DNA of 64,000 nt from Streptomyces sp. SAJ15 (GTDB taxonomy: Bacteria; Actinomycetota; Actinomycetes; Streptomycetales; Streptomycetaceae): assembly GCF_007595705.1 (NCBI RefSeq), contig NZ_NISY01000005.1, positions 124,001 through 188,000 on the forward strand. The letters are read 5' to 3'. This document shows positions 8,305-17,077 of the stretch, in pieces. The first letter of the stretch is position 1. Each line of letters starts with the position of its first letter. A program made the position numbers and the translations under genes. Under the pieces are notes generated by a model. It did no database searches. It was not told where the DNA came from and saw only the letters and a program-made list of their open reading frames with translations.

Positions 8305-9789
8305 ATGAAGTGGAGTTTTCAGTCGGCCGAAGAACTCGCGGCTGCCTTGCGTGCCGGTGAAGTGACCTCGGTGGAACTGACCGACGAGGCGATCGCCTGT
8401 ATTGAGCGGGATGACAAGGCCGTCAACGCGATCTGTGTGCCGGACTTCGACCGCGCACGGGCCGCGGCGCGCGGTGCCGACCGGGCGCGGGCCCGCGGGG
8501 AGGACCGGCCGTTGCTCGGCATTCCGGTGACGGTCAAGGAGTCCTACGACGTCGCCGGGCTGCCCACGACCTGGGGCATGCCGCTCCATCGGGACTACAT
8601 GCCGGCCGAGGACGCGGTGCAGGTGTCGCGGCTCAAGGCCGCGGGCGCGGTGGTGCTCGGTAAGACGAATGTGCCCTTGGGGCTGCAGGATGTGCAGAGC
8701 TTCAACGAGATCTACGGCGTCACCAATAACCCGTGGGATCACGGCCGCACTTCGGGTGGATCGTCCGGCGGATCGGCGGCGGCCCTGGCGTCCGGATTCG
8801 GCGCGCTTTCCATCGGCTCCGACATCGCCGGTTCGTTGCGCACCCCCGCGCATTTCTGTGGTGTCTACGCGCACAAGCCGACACTCGGGCTGGCGGCGAA
8901 CCGCGGTATGGTCCCGCCGGCCACGCCGGCGTTGCCGGCCGAGCTCGACCTCGCCGTCGTCGGTCCGATGGCGCGCACCGCCCGCGACCTCGCGCTCCTG
9001 CTCGACGTCATGGCCGGCCCGGACCCGTTGACCTTCGGGGTGGCGTACGACCTGACGCTGCCGCCGGCGCGTCACGAGCGGCTCTGCGACTTCCGGGTCC
9101 TGGTCCTGGACGAGCATCCGTTCATTCCGACCGGGTCCGCTGTGCGGGCGGGCGTGAACCGGGTGGCCGACGCGCTTGTCGACGGCGGCGCCCGCGTCGA
9201 GCGGCACAGTCCGCTGCTGCCCGATCTGGCCGAAGCCGCTTTGACCTACACGCAGTTGCTGGTCTCGGGCTCCGTCGCGCGTTTTCCCGTCGAGGCGTAC
9301 GAGCGGCGCGCCGCCGGACTGGGCGCGGACGACCGGAGTCTCGAAGCGGCGCGGCTGCGCGGCATGGTGTTCAGCCACCGCGACTGGATCGAGGCGAACA
9401 GCCGTCGCGAGCTCCACCGCCACGGCTGGCGGCAGTTCTTCGCCGAGTTCGACGCCGTGGTGTGTCCCATCACGCCCACTCCCGCGTTCCCGCACGACCA
9501 CGACCCCGATCCGATGCGACGCCGGCTCGACATCGACGGCGTCGAGTACCCGTACTTCGATCAGCTGGTCTGGGCCGGTCTGGCCACCATGCCCGGTCTA
9601 CCCGCCACCGCCATACCGACGGGCCTGTCCCCCGAGGGTCTGCCGGTGGGAGTGCAGCTCATCGGCCCGATGTTCGAGGATCGCACTCCGCTGCGGCTGG
9701 CCGAACTGCTCGAGCGGAGGATCGGCGGCTTCCAGGCACCGACGCGGGCTGAGAGGTACACGCGAGTCAAATGTGGTGACGGACGATAA
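8305..9789 (+). CDS. amidase (amidase-signature family)
   Basis: The 494-residue enzyme has the Ser-cisSer-Lys triad of the amidase-signature family: K78 (VTVKES), S153 in the GGSSGG loop, and S177 in DIAGSLRT. The 75- and 24-residue spacings match the K142/S217/S241 spacing of fatty-acid amide hydrolase. It hydrolyses a carboxamide of unknown identity. No signal peptide is seen. It is not next to a GatB gene, so a role in tRNA amidation is unlikely. It precedes the tRNA-editing and exporter genes on the same strand, separated by 143 bp. Confidence 0.9.
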   Translation: MKWSFQSAEELAAALRAGEVTSVELTDEAIACIERDDKAVNAICVPDFDRARAAARGADRARARGEDRPLLGIPVTVKESYDVAGLPTTWGMPLHRDYMPAEDAVQVSRLKAAGAVVLGKTNVPLGLQDVQSFNEIYGVTNNPWDHGRTSGGSSGGSAAALASGFGALSIGSDIAGSLRTPAHFCGVYAHKPTLGLAANRGMVPPATPALPAELDLAVVGPMARTARDLALLLDVMAGPDPLTFGVAYDLTLPPARHERLCDFRVLVLDEHPFIPTGSAVRAGVNRVADALVDGGARVERHSPLLPDLAEAALTYTQLLVSGSVARFPVEAYERRAAGLGADDRSLEAARLRGMVFSHRDWIEANSRRELHRHGWRQFFAEFDAVVCPITPTPAFPHDHDPDPMRRRLDIDGVEYPYFDQLVWAGLATMPGLPATAIPTGLSPEGLPVGVQLIGPMFEDRTPLRLAELLERRIGGFQAPTRAERYTRVKCGDGR

Positions 9790-9932
9790 CTCCGCCTATG
9801 CATCCGGTACTGTCGGTCACCCCTGAGAGCCGGGTGCCGAGTCTGCCGCCGGGCCGTACGGTCCGGTAGGCGTGAGCGCGGGCCCGCCTCGTTCCTCCTT
9901 CCCCGCGCCAGCCCGGCGCCTGAGAGGTGCTC

Positions 9933-10454
9933 ATGGAAGCCGTAGACACGCCCGAGAACCAAGAAACGTACGAGACGTACGACAAGCTCATCAAGCTGCT
10001 CGATCACCACGGTGCGCAGTACCGGTTGATCGACCACCCGCCGGAGGGGCGGACCGAGATCGTCAGCCCGATGCGCGGGAACGACGTCTCCGAGGCCGCG
10101 AAGTGCATCGTGGTGATGGTGAAGCTCGGCAAGAAGGTCACCAAGTACGTGCTGGCGGTGGTCCCCGGTGACGTACGGGTGGACCTGGGCAGCATCAAGG
10201 CCCTGCTGGGCGGGACGTACACGGCCTTCGCCTCGGCGGACATCGCCGAGCGGCTGGCCGGGAGCGTGGCCGGGACCATCCTGCCGTTCTCGTTCCACCC
10301 GGACCTGGAGCTGATCGTCGACCCGTCGCTGCTGGAGAAGGAGGAGCTCTTCTTCAACGCGGCGCGACTGGACCGGTCGATGGCGCTCCGCACCAAGGAC
10401 TACGTCGCGATTTCGTCTCCTCGGGTGGAGTCGATCGCGGCCCCCGTGGCCTGA
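9933..10454 (+). CDS. stand-alone aminoacyl-tRNA editing (YbaK/ProX-type) deacylase
   Basis: The 173-residue protein consists of one tRNA-editing domain (YbaK / prolyl-tRNA-synthetase-associated family). Family features are an N-terminal helix, then HPPEGRTEIVS, AAKCIVVMVKLGKK with the conserved lysines, LAVVPGDVRVDL, the GS-rich loop GSVAGTILPFSF, and DPSLL. Such proteins hydrolyse mischarged aminoacyl-tRNA in trans. The ATG at 9933 has GAGAGG five bases upstream; a GTG at 9927 lies inside that site. It sits 6.3 kb from flB, just before an EamA exporter. In S. cattleya the fluorometabolite locus encodes FthB, a trans-acting fluorothreonyl-tRNA deacylase, so that function is a reasonable hypothesis; I do not recall FthB's family with certainty. 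Confidence 0.85.
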   Translation: MEAVDTPENQETYETYDKLIKLLDHHGAQYRLIDHPPEGRTEIVSPMRGNDVSEAAKCIVVMVKLGKKVTKYVLAVVPGDVRVDLGSIKALLGGTYTAFASADIAERLAGSVAGTILPFSFHPDLELIVDPSLLEKEELFFNAARLDRSMALRTKDYVAISSPRVESIAAPVA

Positions 10455-10529
10455 CCACGGCTGCTCCGTTCCAGGGGCGTATCGGCTCCGCCGCGTTCCG
10501 GACACCTTTCCGGCGACGGCTCAGGGCTG

Positions 10530-10582
10530 CCCACGGTGTTCGTTATGCTGGTCACTAGTGTCAACATCCTGGACACCGTGGG
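10530..10582. promoter_or_regulatory. nested inverted repeats at the EamA gene promoter
   Basis: Outer arms CCCACGGTGTTC (10530-10541) and GGACACCGTGGG (10571-10582) match at 11 of 12 positions. Inside lie the palindrome CACTAGTG (10553-10560) and GTGTC-N9-GACAC (10558-10576). A -10-like TATGCT (10544-10549) lies between the arms, so a bound regulator would block or loop the promoter. The exporter ATG is 49 bp downstream. Confidence 0.55.
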
Positions 10583-10630
10583 CGATACGCCCCTTTTGAT
10601 CGAGGCTTCCTCGAAGGCAGGAGCAGTCTC

Positions 10631-11605
10631 ATGCCGGCACCCGAGGCCGTCGGCACGACATCCCGTGCGGGGGCCCGCGCGGTCCTGTTCAACGATCTTT
10701 CCGTGCTGCTGGTGGCCGTGATCTGGGGTTCCAGTTACGTCGTCATGCAGGACGTCGGGGAGTCGGTGTCGGCGGCGAGCTTCCTCGCGTTACGGTTCCT
10801 GACCGCCATCCCCGCCATCGCGCTGATCGCGGCGGCCACGCTGCCCCGCATCACCCGCTCCGAGCTGCTGTCGGGCATCGCCTTCGGCGCGCTGCTGTAC
10901 GGGATCCTGATCCTGGAGACGGTCGGCGTCAAGCACACCTCGGCGGCCAACTCCGGTTTCCTGATCACCATTTCGGTGATCCTCGTCCCCGTCTTCGAAC
11001 GCGTCATCAGCCGCCGCGACCAGCCGTGGATGGTCTACGCGGCGACCGTCACCGCCCTGTTCGGCTGTGGGCTGCTGCTGCTCGCGGACGGGCTGCATCC
11101 ACGACCGGGCGATCTGATCATCCTCGCGGCGGCCTTCGTACGCGCCACCCAGATCACCCTCTTCGGCCGCAAGTCCGCCGGCACCGGCCCGCAGTCGCTG
11201 GCCAATCTGACGCTGGTCGAGTTCTGTGTCGTGTGCCTGCTGGCCACCGCCACCTCCGGCTTCAGCGACTCCCCGGTGTGGTCCGCCATCGGCTCCGTCT
11301 CCGGGGCGAACTGGCTGCTCATCGCCTATCTGGGCGTCCTGGGCACGAGTTACGCCTTCTTCGTTCAGCTGCGGGCGGCGCGCTTCTCCAGCTCCACCCG
11401 GGTGGGCCTCATCCTGGCCACCGAGCCGCTGTTCGCCACCGTCTTCGCCGTCGCGGCCGCCGGGGAGGGCATCGGCCCGCTCCAGGGGCTGGGCGGCGCG
11501 CTCATCGTGCTGGCGGCCACCATCGGCCGGCATTTCGAGGGACGATCGAAACCCGCACCCCCGACAGCGCCCGAACGGGCCCCGAAGAGTGAAAGGGTGG
11601 GCTGA
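10631..11605 (+). CDS. EamA/DMT-superfamily exporter, TTA-containing
   Basis: The 324-residue inner-membrane protein has ten predicted hydrophobic segments in two EamA repeats (about 20-150 and 165-300). It starts with the typical AVIWGSSYVVMQD; the second repeat ends with LGTSYAFFVQLRAA and the long GLILATEPLFATVFA helix pair. DMT/EamA members export amino acids and small metabolites; the threonine exporter RhtA is one. Codon 54 is TTA (10790-10792), so translation should need the bldA tRNA. The ATG has GGAG nine bases upstream. It follows the tRNA-editing gene and precedes an amidohydrolase by two bases. A fluorothreonine-transport role like FthC is hypothetical. Confidence 0.85.
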   Translation: MPAPEAVGTTSRAGARAVLFNDLSVLLVAVIWGSSYVVMQDVGESVSAASFLALRFLTAIPAIALIAAATLPRITRSELLSGIAFGALLYGILILETVGVKHTSAANSGFLITISVILVPVFERVISRRDQPWMVYAATVTALFGCGLLLLADGLHPRPGDLIILAAAFVRATQITLFGRKSAGTGPQSLANLTLVEFCVVCLLATATSGFSDSPVWSAIGSVSGANWLLIAYLGVLGTSYAFFVQLRAARFSSSTRVGLILATEPLFATVFAVAAAGEGIGPLQGLGGALIVLAATIGRHFEGRSKPAPPTAPERAPKSERVG

Positions 11606-11607
11606 TC

Positions 11608-12396
11608 ATGTCGGCAACGGAGGCGTACGGACCGCTCTTCGACGCGCATCTGCACATCATCGACCCCCGGTTCCCGCTCGTCGGCAACCAGGGCTTCGTC
11701 CCCGACCCCTTCACCGTGGAGGACTACCGACGGCGCACCGCCGGGCTGCGCGTCACCGGCGGCGCGGTGGTCTCCGGTTCGTTCCAGGGCGTCGACCAGA
11801 GCTATCTGCTGGACGCGCTGCGCACGCTCGGGCCGCGCTTCGTCGGCGTCACCCAGCTGGAGCCCTGGGTCAGCGACGAGCAGATCACCGTGCTGAACAC
11901 CGCGGGCGTCCGGGCGGTGCGCTTCAACCTCTTCCGGCAGGGGCGGGAGAGCCTCGACGCGCTGCTGGAGTTGGGGCATCGGGTGGCGGCCGTGGCGGGC
12001 TGGCACGTGGAGGTCTACGTGGACGCCCGCGAGCTGGGTGAGCTGGCGGACCGGCTCGCCGGCCTGCCGAGGATCAGCATCGACCACCTGGGCCTGTCGA
12101 CGGAGGGGCTGCCCGAGCTGCTGCGCCTGGTGGAGCGCGGCGCGCGGGTCAAGGCGACCGGCTTCGGGCGGGGCGATCTCGATGTGGCCGCCGCGCTGAA
12201 GGCGGTCGGCGAGGTCAACCCCGAGGCGCTGCTGTTCGGCACCGACCTCCCCTCCACCCGGGCCCGCGCCCCCTTCGCGGACGGTGATGTGGCGCTGGTG
12301 TACGAGGCCCTCGGCGAGCGCCTGGCCCGGATGGCGCTGCACGACAACGCCGTGGACTTCTACCACCTGCGCACGGCGGCACGCTTCCCCGCGTAG
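11608..12396 (+). CDS. amidohydrolase-2 family metal-dependent hydrolase
   Basis: The 262-residue TIM-barrel protein starts with the metal-binding DAHLHI motif (about 12-17). It carries HVEVYVD, ISIDHLGLS (a later metal/substrate histidine) and LLFGTDLPSTR (final Asp), as in the amidohydrolase-related family that includes dicarboxylate lactonases and decarboxylases. The substrate is unknown. It begins two bases after the EamA stop, so it belongs to the same transcript and depends on the TTA-bearing gene for coupled expression. It ends 46 bp before a convergent gene. Confidence 0.85.
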   Translation: MSATEAYGPLFDAHLHIIDPRFPLVGNQGFVPDPFTVEDYRRRTAGLRVTGGAVVSGSFQGVDQSYLLDALRTLGPRFVGVTQLEPWVSDEQITVLNTAGVRAVRFNLFRQGRESLDALLELGHRVAAVAGWHVEVYVDARELGELADRLAGLPRISIDHLGLSTEGLPELLRLVERGARVKATGFGRGDLDVAAALKAVGEVNPEALLFGTDLPSTRARAPFADGDVALVYEALGERLARMALHDNAVDFYHLRTAARFPA

Positions 12397-12441
12397 GCCG
12401 CACCCCCGCCCCCGCTCGCCGCCGCCCCGCGCGGGCCGGGG

Positions 12442-13383
12442 TCAGGCGTGGCAGGACAGCGGCCGGCCGCCGTTGTACGTGACCATGTCGGCGAGCGCGG
12501 CGACGGCGTCGATGGTGGCGCCGGGGGCCGCGCCGTCGAGTTCGGCGTAGGCGCGGTGCAGGTTGCCGACGATGCGCTCCTTGTCGGCGAGGCCGGCGTA
12601 GCGGCCGAGGTCGGTCTCGCGGGCGGTGTCGAGCGGGGACAGGCCGGCCTCGCGGCCGCGGCGGGCGGTGTCCTGGACGAAGCGGAGGTAGCCGAGGACG
12701 TCGTCGATCAACTCGGGGCCGGCGACCGGGCCGTGGCCGGCCACGATGGTCTCGGCGCCGAGCGGGGCGAGGACGTTCTCCAGGACGTCGACGGCGCCGG
12801 CGATGGAGCCCTGCACGAGGAACGGGGTGCCGCCGTTGAAGAGCAGGTCGCCGGCGAACAGGACGCGGCGCTCCGGTATCCAGACGATGGAGTCGTTGGT
12901 GGTGTGCGCCGCGGTGCCCACATGGCGCACCTCGCAGCGCAGGTCGTCCACCCAGAGCGTGACGCCCTCGGTGTACGTGAGGAACGGCGGCTCCGGCTCG
13001 AAGTCGCCCCACTCCACGTCGGTCCAGAACGGGGCGGAGCGGGGCGGGCCCCAGGCGCGGATGCCCTCCCGCACGCCCTCGTGGCCCACGACGGTGGCGC
13101 CGTGGAAGAGGTGGTTGCCGAAGGTGTGGTCGCCGTGGTGGTGGGTGTTGACCAGGGTGCGGACCGGCTGTGGGGTCACCGTCTTGATGGCGTCCAGGTA
13201 GGCGCGGGTGCGGCGTTCGGTCGAGCAGGCGTCGACGCTGATCACGCCGCGGCGGCCGACGAGGAAGCCGGTGTTGTTGATCCACCAGGTGCCGTCCGGC
13301 TGGACGTAGGCGTAGACGTCCTCGCTCACCTCCTCCACCCGGGGCGGGCCGGGCAGGGAGATGTCGTGGGCGCTGCTGCTCAT
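12442..13383 (-). CDS. metallo-beta-lactamase-fold hydrolase
   Basis: The 313-residue protein has the MBL core: NTHHHGDHTFGN metal-binding loop, TNDSIVW with its histidine just before it, FAGDLLFNGGTP (bridging Asp) and VAGHGPV (last His). It is probably a binuclear zinc hydrolase; the substrate is unknown. The ATG at 13383 is chosen because GAGGAG lies nine bases upstream; a GTG/ATG start 75 bases earlier would add an unlikely Ser/His-rich leader. No signal peptide is seen. It is convergent with the amidohydrolase. Confidence 0.88.
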   Translation of the reverse strand: MSSSAHDISLPGPPRVEEVSEDVYAYVQPDGTWWINNTGFLVGRRGVISVDACSTERRTRAYLDAIKTVTPQPVRTLVNTHHHGDHTFGNHLFHGATVVGHEGVREGIRAWGPPRSAPFWTDVEWGDFEPEPPFLTYTEGVTLWVDDLRCEVRHVGTAAHTTNDSIVWIPERRVLFAGDLLFNGGTPFLVQGSIAGAVDVLENVLAPLGAETIVAGHGPVAGPELIDDVLGYLRFVQDTARRGREAGLSPLDTARETDLGRYAGLADKERIVGNLHRAYAELDGAAPGATIDAVAALADMVTYNGGRPLSCHA

Positions 13384-13533
13384 CGGCGTCGTCTCCTCGG
13401 GGTCCGCGGACACGGAGCGAGTGGATCCGTGATGGTGGGCGAGCGCCAGACTAGTCAACCGGGACGGCGGGCGGACCAGCGCCTCGGGGCGTGAGCGGCG
13501 CCGTTCACCGTAGGTTGACGTCGCGTCAGCACG

Positions 13534-13565
13534 GTGGCACCGGTCCGGAGTCGGACCGGCGCCAC
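13534..13565 (-). terminator. 14-bp stem-loop after the proline-rich membrane protein
   Basis: GTGGCACCGGTCCG (13534-13547) pairs with CGGACCGGCGCCAC (13552-13565) with one A/C mismatch and a four-base loop. It lies 36 bp beyond the stop of the minus-strand gene at 13601. Confidence 0.65.
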
Positions 13566-13600
13566 ATCCGCCGGGAGACGGTGTCGCTCGGACGTCCCGC

Positions 13601-14851
13601 TCAGTAGCCGGGTCCGGGAGTCGCCGGTGGCGGCGACTCGGGGGCCTCCGGACTCTCCGGTACCTCCGGACTCTCGGGGACCTCCGGAGAGGCGGGCGGC
13701 TCGACGGGCGCGGGGGACCCGGTGGGCTCCGGCGGCTTCTTCGTCTCCGGGGGCGGGGTCGGGCTCGGGCTCGGCGCGGGGCTGGTCGCCGGGCGCGGCA
13801 CCAGCTGGTCGGCCTGGCCGGTGTTGCCCTTCTGACCGGTGGGGCGCTTGAACCACTCGCGCTTCTCCTGGTCGTAGAGGGTGAAGGCGTCGACCGGCTT
13901 GTCGCCCGGCGTGACCGTCGTCGTGTTCGACCGCTGGTAGGAGGGCCAGGGCTGGCCCTGGGGCTTGGGGTTCTCCTGGGCCACCGGCGCGGTCAGCGGG
14001 TTGCCGCAGGCGCAGCGGACCTTGGGCTCGCCCTTGGAGTTGACCAGGACCGCGGTCCCGGACTGGAGCACGGCCTGGAAGTCGGTGGCCGCGCCGTCGC
14101 GGAAGCCGTGGTTGGTGACGCGGGTGTCCAGGCGCAGTTGGACGGGGGTGAGTCCGCGCAGGTAGCCGGGGATCTCCTCCGCCTTGATGCCGAGGACGCC
14201 GGCGAAGGCGTCGGCCTTGGCCTGATCGCCCTTCAGGAACGCGACCTGCTGTTCGACATCGCAGCTCGCGACGTTGCGGGTGCCGCCGTACAAGCCGGTC
14301 TCGGTCCCGTTGGCGGCGCGGGTGGCGCCGGCCGGGCCGGTGGTGGTCTTGGGGGCGGGCGAGGGGGAGCCGGTGGGCTCGGAGTCCTTGGCGGTGGAGG
14401 CGGTGAAGGGGTCGGGGCCGCCGTCGCCGGCCGCCTGGAGGAAGATCTCCCCACCCGCCTGCTCCTTGCCCTTCTCCTTGTCGCCGTAATCGTCCCCGCC
14501 CCGGAGGCCGAAGTAGAGGGCGAGTGCGATCGCCACCACCGCGGCGCCGGCGATCAGCGCGATCCGCGGGACCGACTTCCACCAGGGCCCCTCCCCACGA
14601 CCGCCGGGCTCACCGCCTCCGCCCCCGCCCCCACCGCCCCCACCGCCGCCGTCGGAGGGCGGACCGGACGGGGGCACGCTCGGCGATTCGTACGGCGCCG
14701 TCGGCTCGGCCGGGGCGGGGCCGCCGGGCGGGGCGCCGGATCCCGGCCGCTGCCCCGAGCCCTGCCCGGAGAGGGGGCCGGAGGGCGGGCCGGACGGCGG
14801 GCCCGAGGGGGGACCGCTGGGACGCTCTTTCGACGGCGGTTGGGACGTCAC
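13601..14851 (-). CDS. proline/glycine-rich membrane-anchored protein (DUF6777-like)
   Basis: The 416-residue protein has three parts. Residues 1-85 are low-complexity Pro/Ser/Gly with a run of glycines, and a single transmembrane helix follows at about 95-112 (IALIAGAAVVAIALAL). The extracytoplasmic core (about 115-345) contains two cysteines that could pair in CACGN and ASCDVEQ, and the motif DAFTLYDQEKREWFKR. The C-terminal 70 residues are Pro/Ser/Glu repeats such as PESPEVPESPE. The core resembles a Streptomyces-specific domain I recall as DUF6777; function is unknown. It might be exported by the anchor and span the cell wall through its flexible ends. Confidence 0.65.
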   Translation of the reverse strand: MTSQPPSKERPSGPPSGPPSGPPSGPLSGQGSGQRPGSGAPPGGPAPAEPTAPYESPSVPPSGPPSDGGGGGGGGGGGGGEPGGRGEGPWWKSVPRIALIAGAAVVAIALALYFGLRGGDDYGDKEKGKEQAGGEIFLQAAGDGGPDPFTASTAKDSEPTGSPSPAPKTTTGPAGATRAANGTETGLYGGTRNVASCDVEQQVAFLKGDQAKADAFAGVLGIKAEEIPGYLRGLTPVQLRLDTRVTNHGFRDGAATDFQAVLQSGTAVLVNSKGEPKVRCACGNPLTAPVAQENPKPQGQPWPSYQRSNTTTVTPGDKPVDAFTLYDQEKREWFKRPTGQKGNTGQADQLVPRPATSPAPSPSPTPPPETKKPPEPTGSPAPVEPPASPEVPESPEVPESPEAPESPPPATPGPGY

Positions 14852-15300
14852 GGGTCCTACTCCCAGGCGTAGCGGATTCCTCCGGGGTCATCCGGAGCGT
14901 CTGGCGCCAACCGGACGACACCAGTTGGACGAGTCCGCATGAACCCGAGGGAACATACGGGACCATTCAGGCCATTGTCTGTTCGACCGTCGGCGGTGCC
15001 GCAAGCGCGACTGCGCCGACCGGGGCGCGCCGACCGGCCGCCGGTCAGGTCGACGGACGGTCGGGTAGGCCGCCCGTCGGGTAGGCCGCCGTCGAGCGGT
15101 GGGCCGGGCGCACGCTCCGTACGCCGCCGCCATCCGACGGCCCACGCACACCCGCTGCGGTATGCCACCGCCGCCACCCGACACGTCAGGCACACCCGCC
15201 GCCGTACGCCACCGCCACCGTCGCCACCGCCGCCTCGGATGGGCCGGCGCACCCTCCATACGCCACCGCCAACCGGCGAGCCGGGCACACCCTCCGTACG
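14852..15300. repeat. gene-free region with degenerate tandem repeats
   Basis: From about 15105 to 15300 a unit recurs four times. Each unit begins TACGCC(A/G)CCGCC (starts near 15119, 15161 as TATGCC, 15205, 15259) and ends CACACCC(T/G)CCG, so lengths are 38-54 bp. A final TACGGTGAG runs into the streptophobe gene start. A second short repeat, GGTCGGGTAGGCCGCC-like, occurs twice at about 15055-15090. No coding frame on either strand looks real. Confidence 0.6.
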
Positions 15301-16626
15301 GTGAGAGACGTGAGTCAGACGCCGCGGTCCGCGCCGGACGGCGTGCGCCACAGCGCGCAGCACGCCCTCCGTGCCTGGTGGGACGCCCTGGCGGCGGTGG
15401 TGGCGGCGCTGGCCGCCATGTTCGCCACCGCCGCCCTGGGGCTGTGGGCGGCCGGGGCGGACGATCTGCCGGGGGGCGCCTTCCCCCGCGTGGTCGCCGC
15501 CGCCGTGGTCTCGGCGGTCGGCGGCGAGATCGGGCTGACCGGCGAGGTGGGGTTCGCCGGCGGCACCGACGCCGACCTGGACGTGATCCCGCTGTCGGTG
15601 TCCCTGGTCGGCGCCCTGACGCTGGGGGCGCTGTTCCTGCTGCCGTTGCGGCACCGTGCCGTGGCCGGTGGTTCGGAGATCCTCGGCCGGGCCGGCCGCA
15701 CCGCCCTCCTGTGGCTGCTCGGGCTGCTGCTGGTGGTGCGGCTCGCGCGGCACTCGTTCCGGATCGGGCTGGGCGACGAACTCGCCGACGAGATCGGCGA
15801 GGCGCTGGGGGTGACGCCCACGGTGGGCTTCCGCGCCGCCGTCGCCCCGACGCTGGTCGTGGGCCTGCTGTGGCTGCTGGTCGTGCTCGCCCTCGCCCTG
15901 GCCGTGTCCCGCACGGCGCCGCTGCCCTCGCGACTGCTGTCCTTCCAGGACACCGTCCGCCCCGCCGTCTTCGCGGTGGTGGCGCTGCTGTTGGCGTATG
16001 TGGCGGCGGGGCTGGTCGGCGGCGTGATCGTGGCCATCGTTCGGGGCCGGCCGGCGGAGACCTTCGCCGTGCTGCTGCTCGGACTGCCCAATCTGGCCTG
16101 GATGGCGCTGGGCCTCGGGCTCGGCGGCGCCTGGGTGGGGCGGGTACCCGCCCCCGTCGGGCTGCCGATGCCCAAACCGCTGGCGGACGTGTTGCGGGAG
16201 ACGGACGGCGGGGAGGCCACGGTGAACCTGGCCTCGCTCGCCGAACGGGACGGCCGCGCCTGGCTGCTGGCCGTCTGCGCCGCGCTCGCCGTGCTGGCGA
16301 CCGGCGTGCTGCTCGCCCTGCGCTCCCCCGCCGGCACCCCGCCCTGGCGGCTCGCCCTGCGGCTGGGCGTCGCGCTGGCCGTCACCCCGGTCGCGGTCGG
16401 CCTGCTGACCCGTGTCTCCGCCGACTTCGGCCTCAACCTCTTCGGGCTGGGCGACCTCGCGGACCTCGGCGGTGAGGTCACCCTTCGTCCCGCCACCCTG
16501 CTCCTCCTCGGCCTCGGCGCTCTGTGGGGCGCCCTCGCCGGCCTCCTCGGCGGGCTGCTGGCTCCGGTCGGGCGCTGGCACGGGACGGAGGTGCCCGCCG
16601 ACGAACGACCGGCCAGGACTCCATGA
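15301..16626 (+). CDS. streptophobe-family multi-pass membrane protein
   Basis: The 441-residue protein is dominated by hydrophobic helices; about nine to ten transmembrane segments can be drawn, with a soluble loop near 285-305 (PMPKPLADVLRETDGGEATVN). It matches the Streptomyces-restricted 'streptophobe' group I remember, whose function is unknown. No catalytic or transporter motif is seen. Two in-frame GTG codons, 15301 and 15310, are possible starts; GAGAG just before 15310 slightly favours the second. The upstream repeats end exactly at this start. Confidence 0.72.
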   Translation: MRDVSQTPRSAPDGVRHSAQHALRAWWDALAAVVAALAAMFATAALGLWAAGADDLPGGAFPRVVAAAVVSAVGGEIGLTGEVGFAGGTDADLDVIPLSVSLVGALTLGALFLLPLRHRAVAGGSEILGRAGRTALLWLLGLLLVVRLARHSFRIGLGDELADEIGEALGVTPTVGFRAAVAPTLVVGLLWLLVVLALALAVSRTAPLPSRLLSFQDTVRPAVFAVVALLLAYVAAGLVGGVIVAIVRGRPAETFAVLLLGLPNLAWMALGLGLGGAWVGRVPAPVGLPMPKPLADVLRETDGGEATVNLASLAERDGRAWLLAVCAALAVLATGVLLALRSPAGTPPWRLALRLGVALAVTPVAVGLLTRVSADFGLNLFGLGDLADLGGEVTLRPATLLLLGLGALWGALAGLLGGLLAPVGRWHGTEVPADERPARTP

Positions 16627-16660
16627 CCGGGCAGGGCACCACGACAGCGCAGGGCATCGG

Positions 16661-17026
16661 TCACCGTGAGCGGGACAGCGCCTCCCGTACGGCCTCCTCC
16701 GTCCTGGCCACCAGGGCCGAGCCGTCGTCGGCGGTGATGATCGGGCGCTGGATGAGCTTGGGGTGGGCGGCGAGGGCGGCGATCCACCGGTCGCGCGCGC
16801 CCTCCTCGCGCGGCCAGTCCTTCAGCCCGAGCTCCTTGGCGGCCGCCTCCTGGGTCCGGGTGATGTCCCAGGGTTCGAGCCCGAGCCGGTCGAGCACCGC
16901 GCGGATCTCGTCCTCGCCGGGGACGTCTTCCAGGTAGCGCCGGACGGTGTAGTCGGCCCCCTCCGCGTCGAGCAGGGTGAGCGCGCCGCGGCACTTCGAA
17001 CAGGCCGGGTTGATCCAGATCTCCAT
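16661..17026 (-). CDS. ArsC/Spx-family thioredoxin-fold protein
   Basis: The 121-residue protein starts MEIWINPACSKCRGAL, with a CxxC that corresponds to the catalytic cysteine of ArsC-family arsenate reductases. It continues with the family segments VRRYLEDVPGEDEI and LIQRPIITADDGSALVAR. It could reduce arsenate with glutaredoxin/mycothiol-type partners, but the ArsC/Spx fold also includes proteins of other function and no ars gene is nearby. The ATG at 17026 fits the family N-terminus; the longer frame from 17056 does not. Confidence 0.8.
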   Translation of the reverse strand: MEIWINPACSKCRGALTLLDAEGADYTVRRYLEDVPGEDEIRAVLDRLGLEPWDITRTQEAAAKELGLKDWPREEGARDRWIAALAAHPKLIQRPIITADDGSALVARTEEAVREALSRSR

Positions 17027-17077
17027 GCCCGCCAGGGTACCGCGAATCCCCCTCAAACCCCTTCTGGCCTGGGGCTT

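Noticed and set aside
8305..9789. Amidase as GatA of the tRNA amidotransferase
   Set aside because: No gatB or gatC next to it and the N-terminus differs; the general amidase-signature family is the safer call.
16870..16890. tRNA-like GGTTCGAGCC sequence
   Set aside because: It lies inside the ArsC-like gene and no acceptor stem, D-arm or anticodon arm can be built around it. No other tRNA was seen.
14857..16994. Long minus-strand frames over the streptophobe gene
   Set aside because: Gln/Gly/Arg-rich composition without motifs, antisense to a protein with clear membrane helices.
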